This document shows, in pieces, positions 14,999 to 23,273 of a stretch of 64,000 bases of DNA. Under the pieces are notes generated by a model that saw nothing but the letters and a program-made list of their open reading frames with translations, searched no databases and was not told the origin of the DNA. Made by a program: the position numbers and the translations under genes. This DNA is from Mesorhizobium sp. YC-39 (GTDB taxonomy: Bacteria; Pseudomonadota; Alphaproteobacteria; Rhizobiales; Rhizobiaceae), in assembly GCF_025753795.1 (NCBI RefSeq), contig NZ_JAOWPS010000002.1, positions 1,186,501 to 1,250,500 of the forward strand, given 5' to 3'. Every line of letters begins with the position of its first letter. Position 1 is the stretch's first letter.

Positions 14999-16939
14999 AT
15001 GGCCACGATGCACTACACTTGGGGCGCCTCAGCTGCCCAGGCCCAGGCCTATGGCTTCAACCTGGTTGATCTTCAATACGCCTCATCGGTCAACGCGTTG
15101 CCGGCTGGTTCGAAGGCCCTCATCTGGCTCGGCGAGAGCAATGGCGTCACCCAGTCCTTTATCGACAAGGTAACGCCGCTCCTCAACAATCCGAAGGTTT
15201 TTGGGTTTTTCCTGACTGACGAGCCCGATCCGACCGGCAGATACCACACCCAGGTGAGCGCCGCGACGCTGAAGGCGGAATCAGACTGGATCCATTCCCA
15301 TTTTCCCGGCGCCAAGACCTTCATCACCCTGATGGACATGGGGCCGTACACAGCTTCGAATTATTCCAATACCTACAATCCCGCCAACACCGGCATCGAT
15401 TATTACGGCATTAATCCCTATCCGGTGCGCACGACCGCGGTCGACTTCAACTACATCGATCGGGCCGTGGCCGCGGCGTTGGCGGCAGGCATCCCGCAGA
15501 GCGCGATCGTTCCGGTCTATCAGACGTTTGGCGGTGGCGGCTGGGCGACCAATACGGGCGGCTCGTATGTCATGCCCACGACGTCCCAGATGCAGACCAT
15601 GATGGATCACTGGGAACGGCTGGTTCCCAATCCTGCCTTTGACATGGCTTATAAATGGAGCTCGCAGAACGGCGAAACCTCGCTTGGCAACACTCCGTCA
15701 ATGCAAGCCTTTTTCCGGGAACATAACACCACCACGACCACCCCGCCGCCAACCACCCCGCCGCCAACCACCCCACCTCCGACTACCGATACTATCTATG
15801 GCACCAGCGGCGCCAATGTCCTTCGGGCCGCCGGTGCTCACACAATGATAGGCTATGGCGGCAACGACGATTACTATGTCGACCATGCCGGCGACAAAGT
15901 GATCGAGTCCGCTGGCCAAGGCCAGGACAGGGTATGGACCGCTGTGAGCTATGCGCTTTCAGCCGGTTCGTCGATTGAAGTCCTTGGCACCACGAACGAC
16001 GCCGGCACCACGGCAATCAACCTGACCGGCAACGCGCTGGCCCAGACCATCCAGGGCAATGCCGGCGCCAATGTCTTCAATGGCCAGGGCGGCGCCGATA
16101 AGATGGTCGGCCTTGGCGGCAACGACGGCTACTATGTCGACAATGCCGGCGACAGGGTGGTCGAGGCGGCGGGCGGCGGTCGCGACAACATCGTCACTAC
16201 GGTGAGCTATGCGCTTGCGGCCGGCTCGGAGATCGAGGTTCTTGCCACGAGGTATTCCGCTACCACGGCAATCAACCTCACCGGCAACGAGTTCGCCCAG
16301 ACCATCCAGGGTAATGCCGGCGCCAATGTCATAAACGGCGGTGGTGGCGCCGACACGATGGTCGGCTATGGCGGCAACGACGGCTACTATGTCGACAATG
16401 CCGGCGACAAGGTGGTCGAGGCGGCGGGCGGCGGTCGCGACAACATCGTCACTACGGTGAGCTATGCGCTTGCGGCCGGCTCGGAGATCGAGGTTCTTGC
16501 CACGAGGTATTCCGCTACCACGGCGATCAACCTCACCGGCAATGAATTCGCCCAGACCATCCAGGGCAATGCCGGCGCCAATGTCATCAATGGCGGTCGT
16601 AGCGCCGACATCTTGACCGGCAACGGTGGCAACGACACCTTCGTTTTCAACTCCGCCCTTGGCAATGGCAATGTCGACAGGATTACCGACTTCAACCCGT
16701 CCCAGGACAAGATCCACCTCGAGAATGCCATTTTTGCCGGGCTGAGCGCGGGCGCGCTCACATCCGCCGCTTTCTTTGCGGGTGCGGCCGCGCACGACAG
16801 CTCCGACCATATCATCTACAACAGCTCAACCGGAGCGCTCTCTTTCGACAGCGACGGCATTGGCGGCGCGGCTCAGATACAGTTCGCCACTCTGTCTCCA
16901 GGCCTCTCGCTTGCGGCAGCCTCGTTCTTCGTGACCTGA
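14999..16939 (+). CDS. Secreted TIM-barrel-like hydrolase domain with RTX repeats, copy B
   Basis: A 646-residue paralogue of the gene at 12661, nearly identical over the first 240 residues, including the D-E-P-D motif near residue 75 and the Y-Y-G-I-N-P-Y-P and A-Y-K-W blocks. The linker is a different repeat, P-P-P-T-T three times. It has three full RTX units instead of two; units two and three are almost identical 85-residue copies with G-R-D-N-I-V-T-T-V and L-A-T-R-Y-S-A-T. The C-terminal secretion-type region is conserved. The chosen start matches copy A; nine more codons are open upstream. RTX repeats bind calcium outside the cell; the substrate, perhaps a surface polysaccharide, is unknown. 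Confidence 0.8.
   Translation: MATMHYTWGASAAQAQAYGFNLVDLQYASSVNALPAGSKALIWLGESNGVTQSFIDKVTPLLNNPKVFGFFLTDEPDPTGRYHTQVSAATLKAESDWIHSHFPGAKTFITLMDMGPYTASNYSNTYNPANTGIDYYGINPYPVRTTAVDFNYIDRAVAAALAAGIPQSAIVPVYQTFGGGGWATNTGGSYVMPTTSQMQTMMDHWERLVPNPAFDMAYKWSSQNGETSLGNTPSMQAFFREHNTTTTTPPPTTPPPTTPPPTTDTIYGTSGANVLRAAGAHTMIGYGGNDDYYVDHAGDKVIESAGQGQDRVWTAVSYALSAGSSIEVLGTTNDAGTTAINLTGNALAQTIQGNAGANVFNGQGGADKMVGLGGNDGYYVDNAGDRVVEAAGGGRDNIVTTVSYALAAGSEIEVLATRYSATTAINLTGNEFAQTIQGNAGANVINGGGGADTMVGYGGNDGYYVDNAGDKVVEAAGGGRDNIVTTVSYALAAGSEIEVLATRYSATTAINLTGNEFAQTIQGNAGANVINGGRSADILTGNGGNDTFVFNSALGNGNVDRITDFNPSQDKIHLENAIFAGLSAGALTSAAFFAGAAAHDSSDHIIYNSSTGALSFDSDGIGGAAQIQFATLSPGLSLAAASFFVT
16131..16640 (+). repeat. 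Two 255-base RTX-coding direct repeats in copy B
   Basis: Units 16131-16385 and 16386-16640 are in-frame repeats of 85 codons. They stay near-identical at DNA level until the last part, where the second unit diverges. This points to recent unit duplication inside the gene. Confidence 0.85.
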
Positions 16940-17095
16940 GCACCGGGCAGGGACTACGTCCCGCGAGGGCTGCCGTGGTCAAGCAAGACTGGCAAACAAA
17001 CAGCCCTCGTTGCCTGCCTCGGCCTCTCCTGCGAGAGTAATTCCAGGAGGAGTGTGTAGCGGTTTCCTGTCCGGAATTGCTTAAAGCAACACTTA

Positions 17096-17132
17096 GAGCG
17101 GGCCAGCACCTCTATCAAAAGCTGAACCGCTC
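17096..17132 (+). repeat. Hairpin downstream of copy B
   Basis: The counterpart of the hairpin at 14552-14588: GAGCGG at 17096-17101 plus CCAGC pair with GCTG and CCGCTC ending at 17132. The remaining bases up to the LysR remnant at 17248 show no feature I can support. Confidence 0.6.
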
Positions 17133-17247
17133 GAGCCAGGTGTGATTGGAACCCCGCTGACGACCAATCTGCTGCTGAGCGTCTCGCAACACCATCGATC
17201 GCCGCACGCGTTCAACCACCGTAATCGGCTGCGTGGATTTTTAGAAA

Positions 17248-18144
17248 TTAAGGTCGCCATTCGTAGCGCTTCAAGTGATCGATGAGGGCGCGCAACTTTG
17301 GCGCGATATTTCTGCGGCTTGGATAGTACAGATAGAATCCCGCAAAGCGCGGGCAATAGTTCTCAAGGATTGGAACCAGTTCTCCCCGTTCGATGAAGGG
17401 ACGGAAGCTCTCTTCCATGCCGAAGGTGATACCGGCTCCGGCTACGGTCATCCTGATCATCAGCTCCATGTCGTTCGTCGTGATCTCGGGAGCGACCGCG
17501 ACCCGAAATTCCTTGCCATGCTCAGCGAACTCCCATCGGTAAGGCGCTGCCTTCGGCCCCGGGCGCCAACCAATGCAGCGATGCGCGACCAGTTGGGTCG
17601 GATGCCAGGGCAGGCCGAAGCGGTCGCGATAGGTAGGCGAACAGACGGCCAGTTGCCGCTCGTCGCCCGCAACCGGCACAGCAATCATGTCCTGCTCGAT
17701 GACCTCTCCCAACCGGACCCCGGCATCGTAGCCTTCGACCACGATGTCGAAATCATCGTCAGTCACCGTGACATCGAGTTGGATCTCGGGATTGGCTTCG
17801 GAAAACACCGCAAGAAACGATCCCGACAGGAACCGTTCGGCAATTGACGATACGGCCAGCCGCAATTGCCCGCGCGGACGGTCGCGCAGCGATTGGGTTG
17901 CATCGAGGGCCCCGCGCATGTCGGCAATGGCCGGCCCCACTTCGGCATGAAGCCTTTCCCCGGCCTCGGTCAGGCTGAGGCTGCGCGTTGTGCGCCGTAT
18001 CAACGCGATGCCGAGGCTCTCCTCCAGCCGCCTGATCGTCTGGCTGACGGCCGACCGGCTCACGCCACTGATGCGTGGATCAGTCATCGCCACGTCGCTC
18101 ATGGCGCTCATTGGCTCAGCAATTGCCGAGGACCAGATGAACAA
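17248..18144 (-). pseudogene. LysR-family regulator lacking its N-terminal helices
   Basis: From about 18063 down to the stop, the frame matches a LysR regulator: V-S-R-S-A-V-S-Q-T-I-R-R-L-E-E is the recognition helix, followed by R-R-T-T-R-S-L-S-L-T-E-A-G-E and a full substrate-binding domain. The usual first 25-30 residues, holding helices one and two of the winged helix-turn-helix, are absent. In their place the frame reads antisense through the start of the Atu4866-family gene. It cannot fold a normal DNA-binding domain. Intact LysR genes often sit divergent from such neighbours, so a deletion across the shared promoter region is the simplest account. Confidence 0.75.
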
Positions 18145-18382
18145 CCAGACTCATCCCTATGTCGGTATGTGGGTCACTGCCGACCGTTACATCCGCCACG
18201 AACTCTTGCGGGACGGCCGCTACGTCGAGGCCCGGGGGAAACGCGAGCGTGCCTATCTGGGGCGCTATCGCGTGACGGGGAACCACATCGACTACTGGGA
18301 CGATACCGGCTTCACTGCGGACGGAGAGTTCATCGACGGGGTGCTGCGCCACGCTGGCATGATCCTCCACCGGGACAAATGA
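18071..18382 (+). CDS. Atu4866-family small secreted protein
   Basis: A 103-residue protein. Starting at ATG 18071 it opens with a short signal peptide (M-R-G-S-V-I-A, then a hydrophobic core ending G-S-A-I-A). The mature part, H-P-Y-V-G-M-W-V-T-A-D-R-Y-I-R-H-E-L and G-R-Y-R-V-T-G-N-H-I-D-Y-W-D-D-T-G-F, matches the Atu4866 family as I remember it, a small beta-barrel-like fold of unknown function. Its first codons lie at the point where the LysR homology on the other strand breaks, so its own promoter may be lost. Later in-frame ATGs at 18101 and 18137 are possible starts but would lose part or all of the signal peptide. Confidence 0.75.
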   Translation: MRGSVIATSLMALIGSAIAEDQMNNQTHPYVGMWVTADRYIRHELLRDGRYVEARGKRERAYLGRYRVTGNHIDYWDDTGFTADGEFIDGVLRHAGMILHRDK

Positions 18383-18423
18383 GCCGCGCGGTCCAGCCGT
18401 GATCCTTGGCTTGGGCCACTCAC

Positions 18424-20253
18424 CTATTGGTGCGCGGCGATCGCGCTGAGGAACATCTCTCCAAATTCCCGAAGCTTCGCAGCGCCGACGCCATTCACTT
18501 CGGCGAAGGCGTCGAGGTCGCGCGGGCGGCGTTCGGCCATGTCGATCAGCGTGCGGTCGGAGAAGATCACATAGGCCGGCACCTGGCGTTCTTTGGCAAG
18601 GCGCAGCCGCAACGCCTTGAGCGCGGCCAGCAACGAAGCATCGAGGCCTTCAGTATCAGCGGCGGCACCCCCTGCGGAACGCGGCTTGCCGCGCGCGGCG
18701 CGATGCCGCGTCTCGATGCGATACTGGAACGGGATCTCGCCACGGCCGAGCGCATGGCCCTTTTCGGCGATGGCGAGACCGCCATGGCCGGACGGATCCG
18801 GCTCCAGGAACCCGCCCGCGACAAGCTGTCGGATCAGCGACAGCCAGAAATCCTTCTTGTGCGCCACTCCGCTGCCGAAGCTGGCGAGCCTTTCATGGCC
18901 TCTGGCCAGCACCTTCTCGGTTTCATGGCCGAGCAGAATGTCGATGACATGGGCTGCACCGAAGCGTTCGCCGCTCTGCGCGACCGCCGCCAGGATGAGG
19001 CGCGCTTCAGCAGTGCCATCCGCGCGCGGCACCTGATCAAGGCAGTTGTCGCAATTGCCGCACGGCGACGCTTCCTCGCCGAAATAGCCAAGCAGCACCT
19101 GGCGGCGGCACTGCGCCGTCTCGCAATAGCCGATCAGCGTATCGAGCCGGCGATGCGCCCGCCTTTTGTGTTCCGCCGATGCGTCCTCGTCGTCGATGAA
19201 TAGCCGCCGCATGCGGATGTCGCCAAGCCCGAACAGCATATGCGCCACCGCCTCCCGCCCGTCGCGGCCGGCACGGCCGATCTCCTGGTAGTAGGCCTCC
19301 AGGCTGCCCGGCATATCGGTGTGGAAGACATAGGCGACGTCAGGCTTGTCGATGCCCATGCCGAAAGCGATGGTCGCCACCATCACCACGCCGGACAAGG
19401 TCATGAAGGCGTTTTGATTCGCTTCACGCGCGTCCTTGCTCATGCCGGCATGATAGGCGAGCGCGGTGACGCCGTTCTGTTCGAGGAACGCCGCCATCTC
19501 TTCCGTCTTCTTGCGCGACAGGCAATAGACGATGCCGCTGCGACCGGCATGACGCTGCACGAAATCCAGCAACTGGCGCTTGCTGTTCTGCTTGGCCTCG
19601 ATGCCAAGCTTGATGTTCGGCCGGTCGAACCCCAGCACCAGGCTCTCGACGCGCCCCGCAAACAACCGCGCGGCGATGTCGGTGCGCGTGGCCTCGTCCG
19701 CTGTCGCCGTCAGCGCGATGATCGGCACATCGGGGAAAATGCCGGAAAGCCGCGACAATTCCTCATATTCGCGCCGGAACGCGGGCCCCCATTGCGAAAT
19801 GCAATGCGCCTCGTCGATGGCGATCAAGCTTATGTCGAGCCTGGCCAGCGCCTCGAGCATCCGCTCGGTCATCAGCCGCTCCGGCGCGAGATAGAGCAGG
19901 CGTGTCTGACCCGCCGCGACGCGGCGCCATGCCGCGACATTGGCATCGCGGTCGAGCGATGAATTGATCGTATCGGCCGCGACGCCGGCAAGGCGCAGTG
20001 CGGCGACCTGATCCTGCATCAGGGCAACCAGCGGCGAAACGACAATGGTGAGCCCACCCAGAACCAGCGCTGGCACCTGGTAGCAGAGCGATTTGCCCGC
20101 CCCCGTCGGCATGACGGCCAGCACATGCCCCCCGGCCAGCAGTGTCTCCATCACGGATGCCTGACCGGGACGAAAATCGTCGAAGCCGAACACGTCCTTC
20201 AAGACGCGCCGCTTGGGATCCTCTGCCGGGACGCTCATTGGCGATATCTGCAT
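18424..20253 (-). CDS. recQ: ATP-dependent DNA helicase RecQ
   Basis: A 609-residue RecQ with all three parts. The helicase core has Walker A G-A-G-K at residues 51-54 and D-E-A-H at 147-150; the zinc-binding domain has C-E-T-A-Q-C then C-G-N-C-D-N-C; the C-terminal HRDC domain ends R-D-L-D-A-F-A-E-V-N-G-V-G. RecQ unwinds 3'-5' in recombination and fork repair. The aromatic-rich loop reads S-Q-W-G-P-A-F-R at 153-160, where E. coli has His-Asp in place of Pro-Ala. An alternative start is the Met at residue 6 (20238). A broken copy of its 3' end lies at 12309-12440. Confidence 0.97.
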   Translation of the reverse strand: MQISPMSVPAEDPKRRVLKDVFGFDDFRPGQASVMETLLAGGHVLAVMPTGAGKSLCYQVPALVLGGLTIVVSPLVALMQDQVAALRLAGVAADTINSSLDRDANVAAWRRVAAGQTRLLYLAPERLMTERMLEALARLDISLIAIDEAHCISQWGPAFRREYEELSRLSGIFPDVPIIALTATADEATRTDIAARLFAGRVESLVLGFDRPNIKLGIEAKQNSKRQLLDFVQRHAGRSGIVYCLSRKKTEEMAAFLEQNGVTALAYHAGMSKDAREANQNAFMTLSGVVMVATIAFGMGIDKPDVAYVFHTDMPGSLEAYYQEIGRAGRDGREAVAHMLFGLGDIRMRRLFIDDEDASAEHKRRAHRRLDTLIGYCETAQCRRQVLLGYFGEEASPCGNCDNCLDQVPRADGTAEARLILAAVAQSGERFGAAHVIDILLGHETEKVLARGHERLASFGSGVAHKKDFWLSLIRQLVAGGFLEPDPSGHGGLAIAEKGHALGRGEIPFQYRIETRHRAARGKPRSAGGAAADTEGLDASLLAALKALRLRLAKERQVPAYVIFSDRTLIDMAERRPRDLDAFAEVNGVGAAKLREFGEMFLSAIAAHQ

Positions 20254-20448
20254 CAGGGAATTTCTACAATCGGCACCGCCCGGAAAGGCGGCCTGGGAAC
20301 GGTCTGAAGAACATTCCCTTCATTGGCGGATATGGGGCCGTGATTCCAGCCCCTATGGCCGGTTAATCCTATCTTCACCAAGATTCGGCAGGTTCAAATT
20401 CTGCGGTGATGTTTCGAGTACCGCGGCGCCCAAAGCGCCCAGGCAACA

Positions 20449-20474
20449 ACCCGCGTCTCTCCGGAGGCGCGGGT
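20449..20474. terminator. Hairpin after the uronate operon
   Basis: ACCCGCGTCT at 20449-20458 pairs with AGGCGCGGGT at 20465-20474. It lies about 25 bases past the kdgF stop, between that gene and recQ, both on the minus strand. The T-run on the minus-strand side is poor (TTGTTG), so termination is likely but not certain. Confidence 0.5.
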
Positions 20475-20496
20475 CTTTCGTTTGCGCGAAGTGCCG

Positions 20497-20835
20497 TCAG
20501 TCGAGAAAATCGGCGCGGTGCGGCGTAAAGCTGTCGACCAGGCGACCCGCCTCGAGCGCCTTGACGCCGTGGACAAGGTTGGAAGGGACGATGAAGCTGC
20601 TCCCGGCTTCCAGGATTTCCGTCCTGCCGTCGATGGTGACCTCAAAGCGACCTTCGGCGACGTAGCTTGCCTGGACATGCGGGTGCGAATGCAGCGCGCC
20701 GACCCCGCCCTTGTCGAAGCCGAACTCGACCACCATCAGCTCGTCTGTGTAGAGGACAACGCGCCTGCGATTGCCGTCCGGCGTCGGCGTCCACCCGCCC
20801 TGACTGGCATGGGAGAAAATCTTCGTTCCAGTCAT
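20497..20835 (-). CDS. kdgF: Cupin protein, KdgF-like uronate-ketonising enzyme
   Basis: A 112-residue single-domain cupin. The metal-site motif G-A-L-H-S-H-P-H-V-Q-A-S-Y-V-A-E-G supplies two or three His and a Glu, and the second motif has P-S-N-L-V-H-G near residue 85. KdgF proteins convert 4,5-unsaturated galacturonate or mannuronate to its linear keto form. The assignment rests on size, motif and place: last gene of an operon with kduD and kduI, 18 bases after kduD. A GAGGATC ribosome site precedes the ATG. General cupin annotation would be the fallback. Confidence 0.82.
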   Translation of the reverse strand: MTGTKIFSHASQGGWTPTPDGNRRRVVLYTDELMVVEFGFDKGGVGALHSHPHVQASYVAEGRFEVTIDGRTEILEAGSSFIVPSNLVHGVKALEAGRLVDSFTPHRADFLD

Positions 20836-20853
20836 CGCCAGATCCTCATCCTC

Positions 20854-21612
20854 TCATCGCGCCAGCCAGCCGCCGTCCACCGGCATTACCGCACCATGCA
20901 TGTAGTTCGACGCCGGTGCCAAGAGGAAGACGGCCGCGTCGCCGATGTCTTCCGGCGCGCCCCAGCGTCCGGCCGGAATGCGCGCCAGGATCGAAGCACT
21001 GCGTTCCGGGTCGGCACGCAACGCCTCGGTGTTGTTGGTCTCGATATAGCCGGGCGCGATGCCGTTGACGTTGATGCCCTTTGGCGCCCATTCGCAGGCG
21101 AGCAGCCGCGTGATGCCGAGCACGCCATGTTTCGAGGCAGTGTAGGAGGCGACGCGGATGCCGCCCTGAAAGCTCAGCACCGATGCGATGTTGACGATCT
21201 TGCCCTTGCGTCCGCCGGCAAACGCCCGTCTGGCAAAGCTCTGGCAGAGAAAAAAGACCGTCTTCAAATTGATGTCCATCACCTCGTCCCAATCGGCCTC
21301 GGTCAATTCGACCGCATCGGCGCGCCGGATGATGCCTGCATTGTTGACCAGCCCGTCGAGCGGTCCATTCTCGTCCCAGGCGTGCTCGAGCATGTCGGCG
21401 GCAGCAGCGGGCTCGCCAAGGTCGGCAACCACCGCCGCGAACGACCCGCCCAGCGCCGCGACCTTTGCGGCCGTGTCGTCCATCGCCGAGCGGCCGACGC
21501 CGACCACCATGCCGCCGGCACGCGCTATCGACAGGGCGATGCCCTGGCCGATGCCGGTGTTGGCTCCGGTGACGAGGATGCGCTTGCCGGCCAGGCTGAA
21601 AGCGGCGCTCAC
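20854..21612 (-). CDS. kduD: 2-dehydro-3-deoxy-D-gluconate 5-dehydrogenase
   Basis: A 252-residue SDR with T-G-A-N-T-G-I-G at residues 15-22, N-N-A-G at 90-93, and catalytic S144, Y157 and K161. The N-L-K-T-V-F-F-L-C-Q and I-A-S-V-L-S-F-Q-G-G-I-R-V stretches are typical of KduD. It reduces 2,5-diketo-3-deoxygluconate made by KduI to 2-keto-3-deoxygluconate with NADH. Translation starts at GTG 21612, overlapping the kduI stop in a GTGA arrangement, which couples the two consecutive pathway enzymes. Confidence 0.93.
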   Translation of the reverse strand: MSAAFSLAGKRILVTGANTGIGQGIALSIARAGGMVVGVGRSAMDDTAAKVAALGGSFAAVVADLGEPAAAADMLEHAWDENGPLDGLVNNAGIIRRADAVELTEADWDEVMDINLKTVFFLCQSFARRAFAGGRKGKIVNIASVLSFQGGIRVASYTASKHGVLGITRLLACEWAPKGINVNGIAPGYIETNNTEALRADPERSASILARIPAGRWGAPEDIGDAAVFLLAPASNYMHGAVMPVDGGWLAR

Positions 21613-22466
21613 CGCAGCTCTTCCATCGCCACCGGATCGACATCGGTATAGTCGACATTGTCGCCGGCCATCGCCCAGATGAAGGCGTAGTTGGAGGTGC
21701 CGGCGCCCGAATGGATCGACCAGCCTGGCGACAGCACCGCCTCCTCGTTGCGCAGGACGAGATGGCGTGTCTCGTCGGGCTCGCCCATGAAATGGAACAC
21801 GCGCGCCGCGTCGGCCAAGTCGAAATAGAGATAGGCCTCCATGCGCCGGTCATGCACGTGGCACGGCATGGTGTTCCAGACCGAACCGGGGGCAAGTTGC
21901 GTCATGCCGACGACGAGCTGGCAGGTTTTCACGCCGTCGGCATGGATGAACTGGAAGATCGAGCGTTCGTTGCAGGTCGCCTGACTGCCGAGATCGAGCC
22001 GTTTGGCGTCACTGATGCGGATCAGCCGGCTGGGATGGTTCTGATGCGCCGGCGCGCTGAGTAGATAGTATTTAGCCGGCTCAGCCGGATTGGCAGAGGC
22101 GAACGACACGTCGCTGGCGCCCATCCCGAGATAGAGCATATCGCGCGCCTGCAATTCGTAGGACTGGCCGCCAGCCTTCACGGCACCGGTGCCGCCGATG
22201 TTGACGGCGATCATTTCGCGGCGGTCGAGAAAATTCCTGGTCCCCGTTGGCTTGATCGCTTCGAGTGGCAGCGGCGTTTCGGCCGGCATGGCGCCGCCGA
22301 CGATCATGCGATCATAATGAGAGTAGGTCAGGCTGATGCGGCCGGGCTGAAACAGGCCTTCGATCAGGAAATTGTGACGAAGCTCATCCGTTCCCATCGC
22401 CGAAGCGGCGGTTGGATCGATGGCGAAGCGCGAAGTGAAATCCGTTTGATTATGAGTCTGATTCAT
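21609..22466 (-). CDS. kduI: 5-dehydro-4-deoxy-D-glucuronate isomerase
   Basis: A 285-residue KduI. The zinc-site motif P-C-H-V-H-D-R-R-M-E-A-Y-L-Y-F is present near residues 195-209, with a further His in W-S-I-H-S-G-A-G-T-S-N-Y-A-F-I-W. KduI turns 4-deoxy-5-ketouronate from pectin or other polyuronides into 2,5-diketo-3-deoxygluconate. It is 21 bases after the GntR gene and overlaps kduD by four bases. Confidence 0.96.
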   Translation of the reverse strand: MNQTHNQTDFTSRFAIDPTAASAMGTDELRHNFLIEGLFQPGRISLTYSHYDRMIVGGAMPAETPLPLEAIKPTGTRNFLDRREMIAVNIGGTGAVKAGGQSYELQARDMLYLGMGASDVSFASANPAEPAKYYLLSAPAHQNHPSRLIRISDAKRLDLGSQATCNERSIFQFIHADGVKTCQLVVGMTQLAPGSVWNTMPCHVHDRRMEAYLYFDLADAARVFHFMGEPDETRHLVLRNEEAVLSPGWSIHSGAGTSNYAFIWAMAGDNVDYTDVDPVAMEELR

Positions 22467-22487
22467 TGCTGCCCTGACTGGAGATGA

Positions 22488-23264
22488 TCATTCGGTTGCC
22501 GCGGCCTTGACGGAGTCGGCATAAAAAACCTGCCTTGCATGCAGGCGCTCGCGATAGCGCTGCTGGCTGGCGCTGAGATGCGCGCGCATAGCCTCGCGCG
22601 CGACCTCGGCATCGCCGGCCGTAATGGCATTCAGGATCGCCAGGTGCTCGCGTTGCAGGCCGCGCTGGTAGACATCGGATTGGGCGAGTTCGGTGGACCA
22701 GGGCGAGGTCACGTCGCAAGGGATGGCGCGCCGCCCCAGCACGTCGAGCATCTCGACATAGAACGGGTTGTTGGTGGCGCTGGCGATCGCCCGGTGGAAG
22801 GCAAGGTCGGCTGGACCGGTCGGCTCGCTGTTGAGCAGCAGCCGCTCGAATTCGAAGAAGGCTTCCTGGATCGCCGCTTCCTGCGCGGCGTTGCGGCGGA
22901 CGGCAGCAAGCCCGGCGGATTCGATCTCGATCGCCAGCCGCACCTCGAGCACGTTGAGCGCGATCGAATCCTTGGCTCCCATGTCGGCGGCCAGCGCACC
23001 GAACATCGTCGAGATATGCTCGGTGGCGAAGACGCCGGCGCCCTGGCGCGGTTCGACCAGGCCGTCGGCGGCAAGCTTGGCCAGCGCCTCGCGGACGACG
23101 GTGCGGCTGACGCCGAAGGTTTCGGTCAGCTGGCCCTCGGTCGGCAGCTTCTGCCCCGGCTGGATCTCGCCCGCATGCAACTGCTTTCGAAGCGCCGCTA
23201 CCACGGTTTCCGAAAGCTTTGGCTTGCGTTCGACCTTCAGGCTGGTCGCTGTATCCGATGCCAT
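22488..23264 (-). CDS. GntR/FadR-family transcriptional regulator of uronate use
   Basis: A 258-residue FadR-subfamily regulator: the winged helix near residues 15-80 has L-P-T-E-G-Q-L-T-E-T-F-G-V-S-R-T-V-V-R-E-A-L and G-L-V-E-P-R-Q-G-A-G-V-F; the rest is an all-helical FCD ligand domain with H-R-A-I-A-S-A-T-N-N. ATG 23264 is chosen because AGGGG lies six bases before it; the TTG two codons earlier has no such spacing. It is inside the operon, between transport and catabolic genes. The likely target is the inverted repeat at 27659-27695, with a uronate intermediate as inducer; both are inferred. Confidence 0.9.
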   Translation of the reverse strand: MASDTATSLKVERKPKLSETVVAALRKQLHAGEIQPGQKLPTEGQLTETFGVSRTVVREALAKLAADGLVEPRQGAGVFATEHISTMFGALAADMGAKDSIALNVLEVRLAIEIESAGLAAVRRNAAQEAAIQEAFFEFERLLLNSEPTGPADLAFHRAIASATNNPFYVEMLDVLGRRAIPCDVTSPWSTELAQSDVYQRGLQREHLAILNAITAGDAEVAREAMRAHLSASQQRYRERLHARQVFYADSVKAAATE

Positions 23265-23273
23265 TGCCAACCC

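Larger units (their letters stand above)
14807..17147 (+). repeat. Tandem duplication, copy B
   Basis: The second copy of the unit at 12470-14607. It is about 200 bases longer, mainly because it holds one more RTX unit. Homology begins near GCTCCTG at 14808 and ends near 17147, before the LysR remnant. Upstream, the word TAATATAG about 60 bases before each start codon is conserved and could be a -10 element. Confidence 0.9.

Noticed and set aside
13500..16640. Regular repeats that could suggest a CRISPR array
   Set aside because: They are in-frame 85-86-codon RTX units inside coding genes, with no short repeat-spacer pattern and no cas genes.
18589..18601. Frame irregularity suspected in recQ near the HRDC domain
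   Set aside because: The 609-residue frame is continuous and all domains are complete, so recQ is intact.
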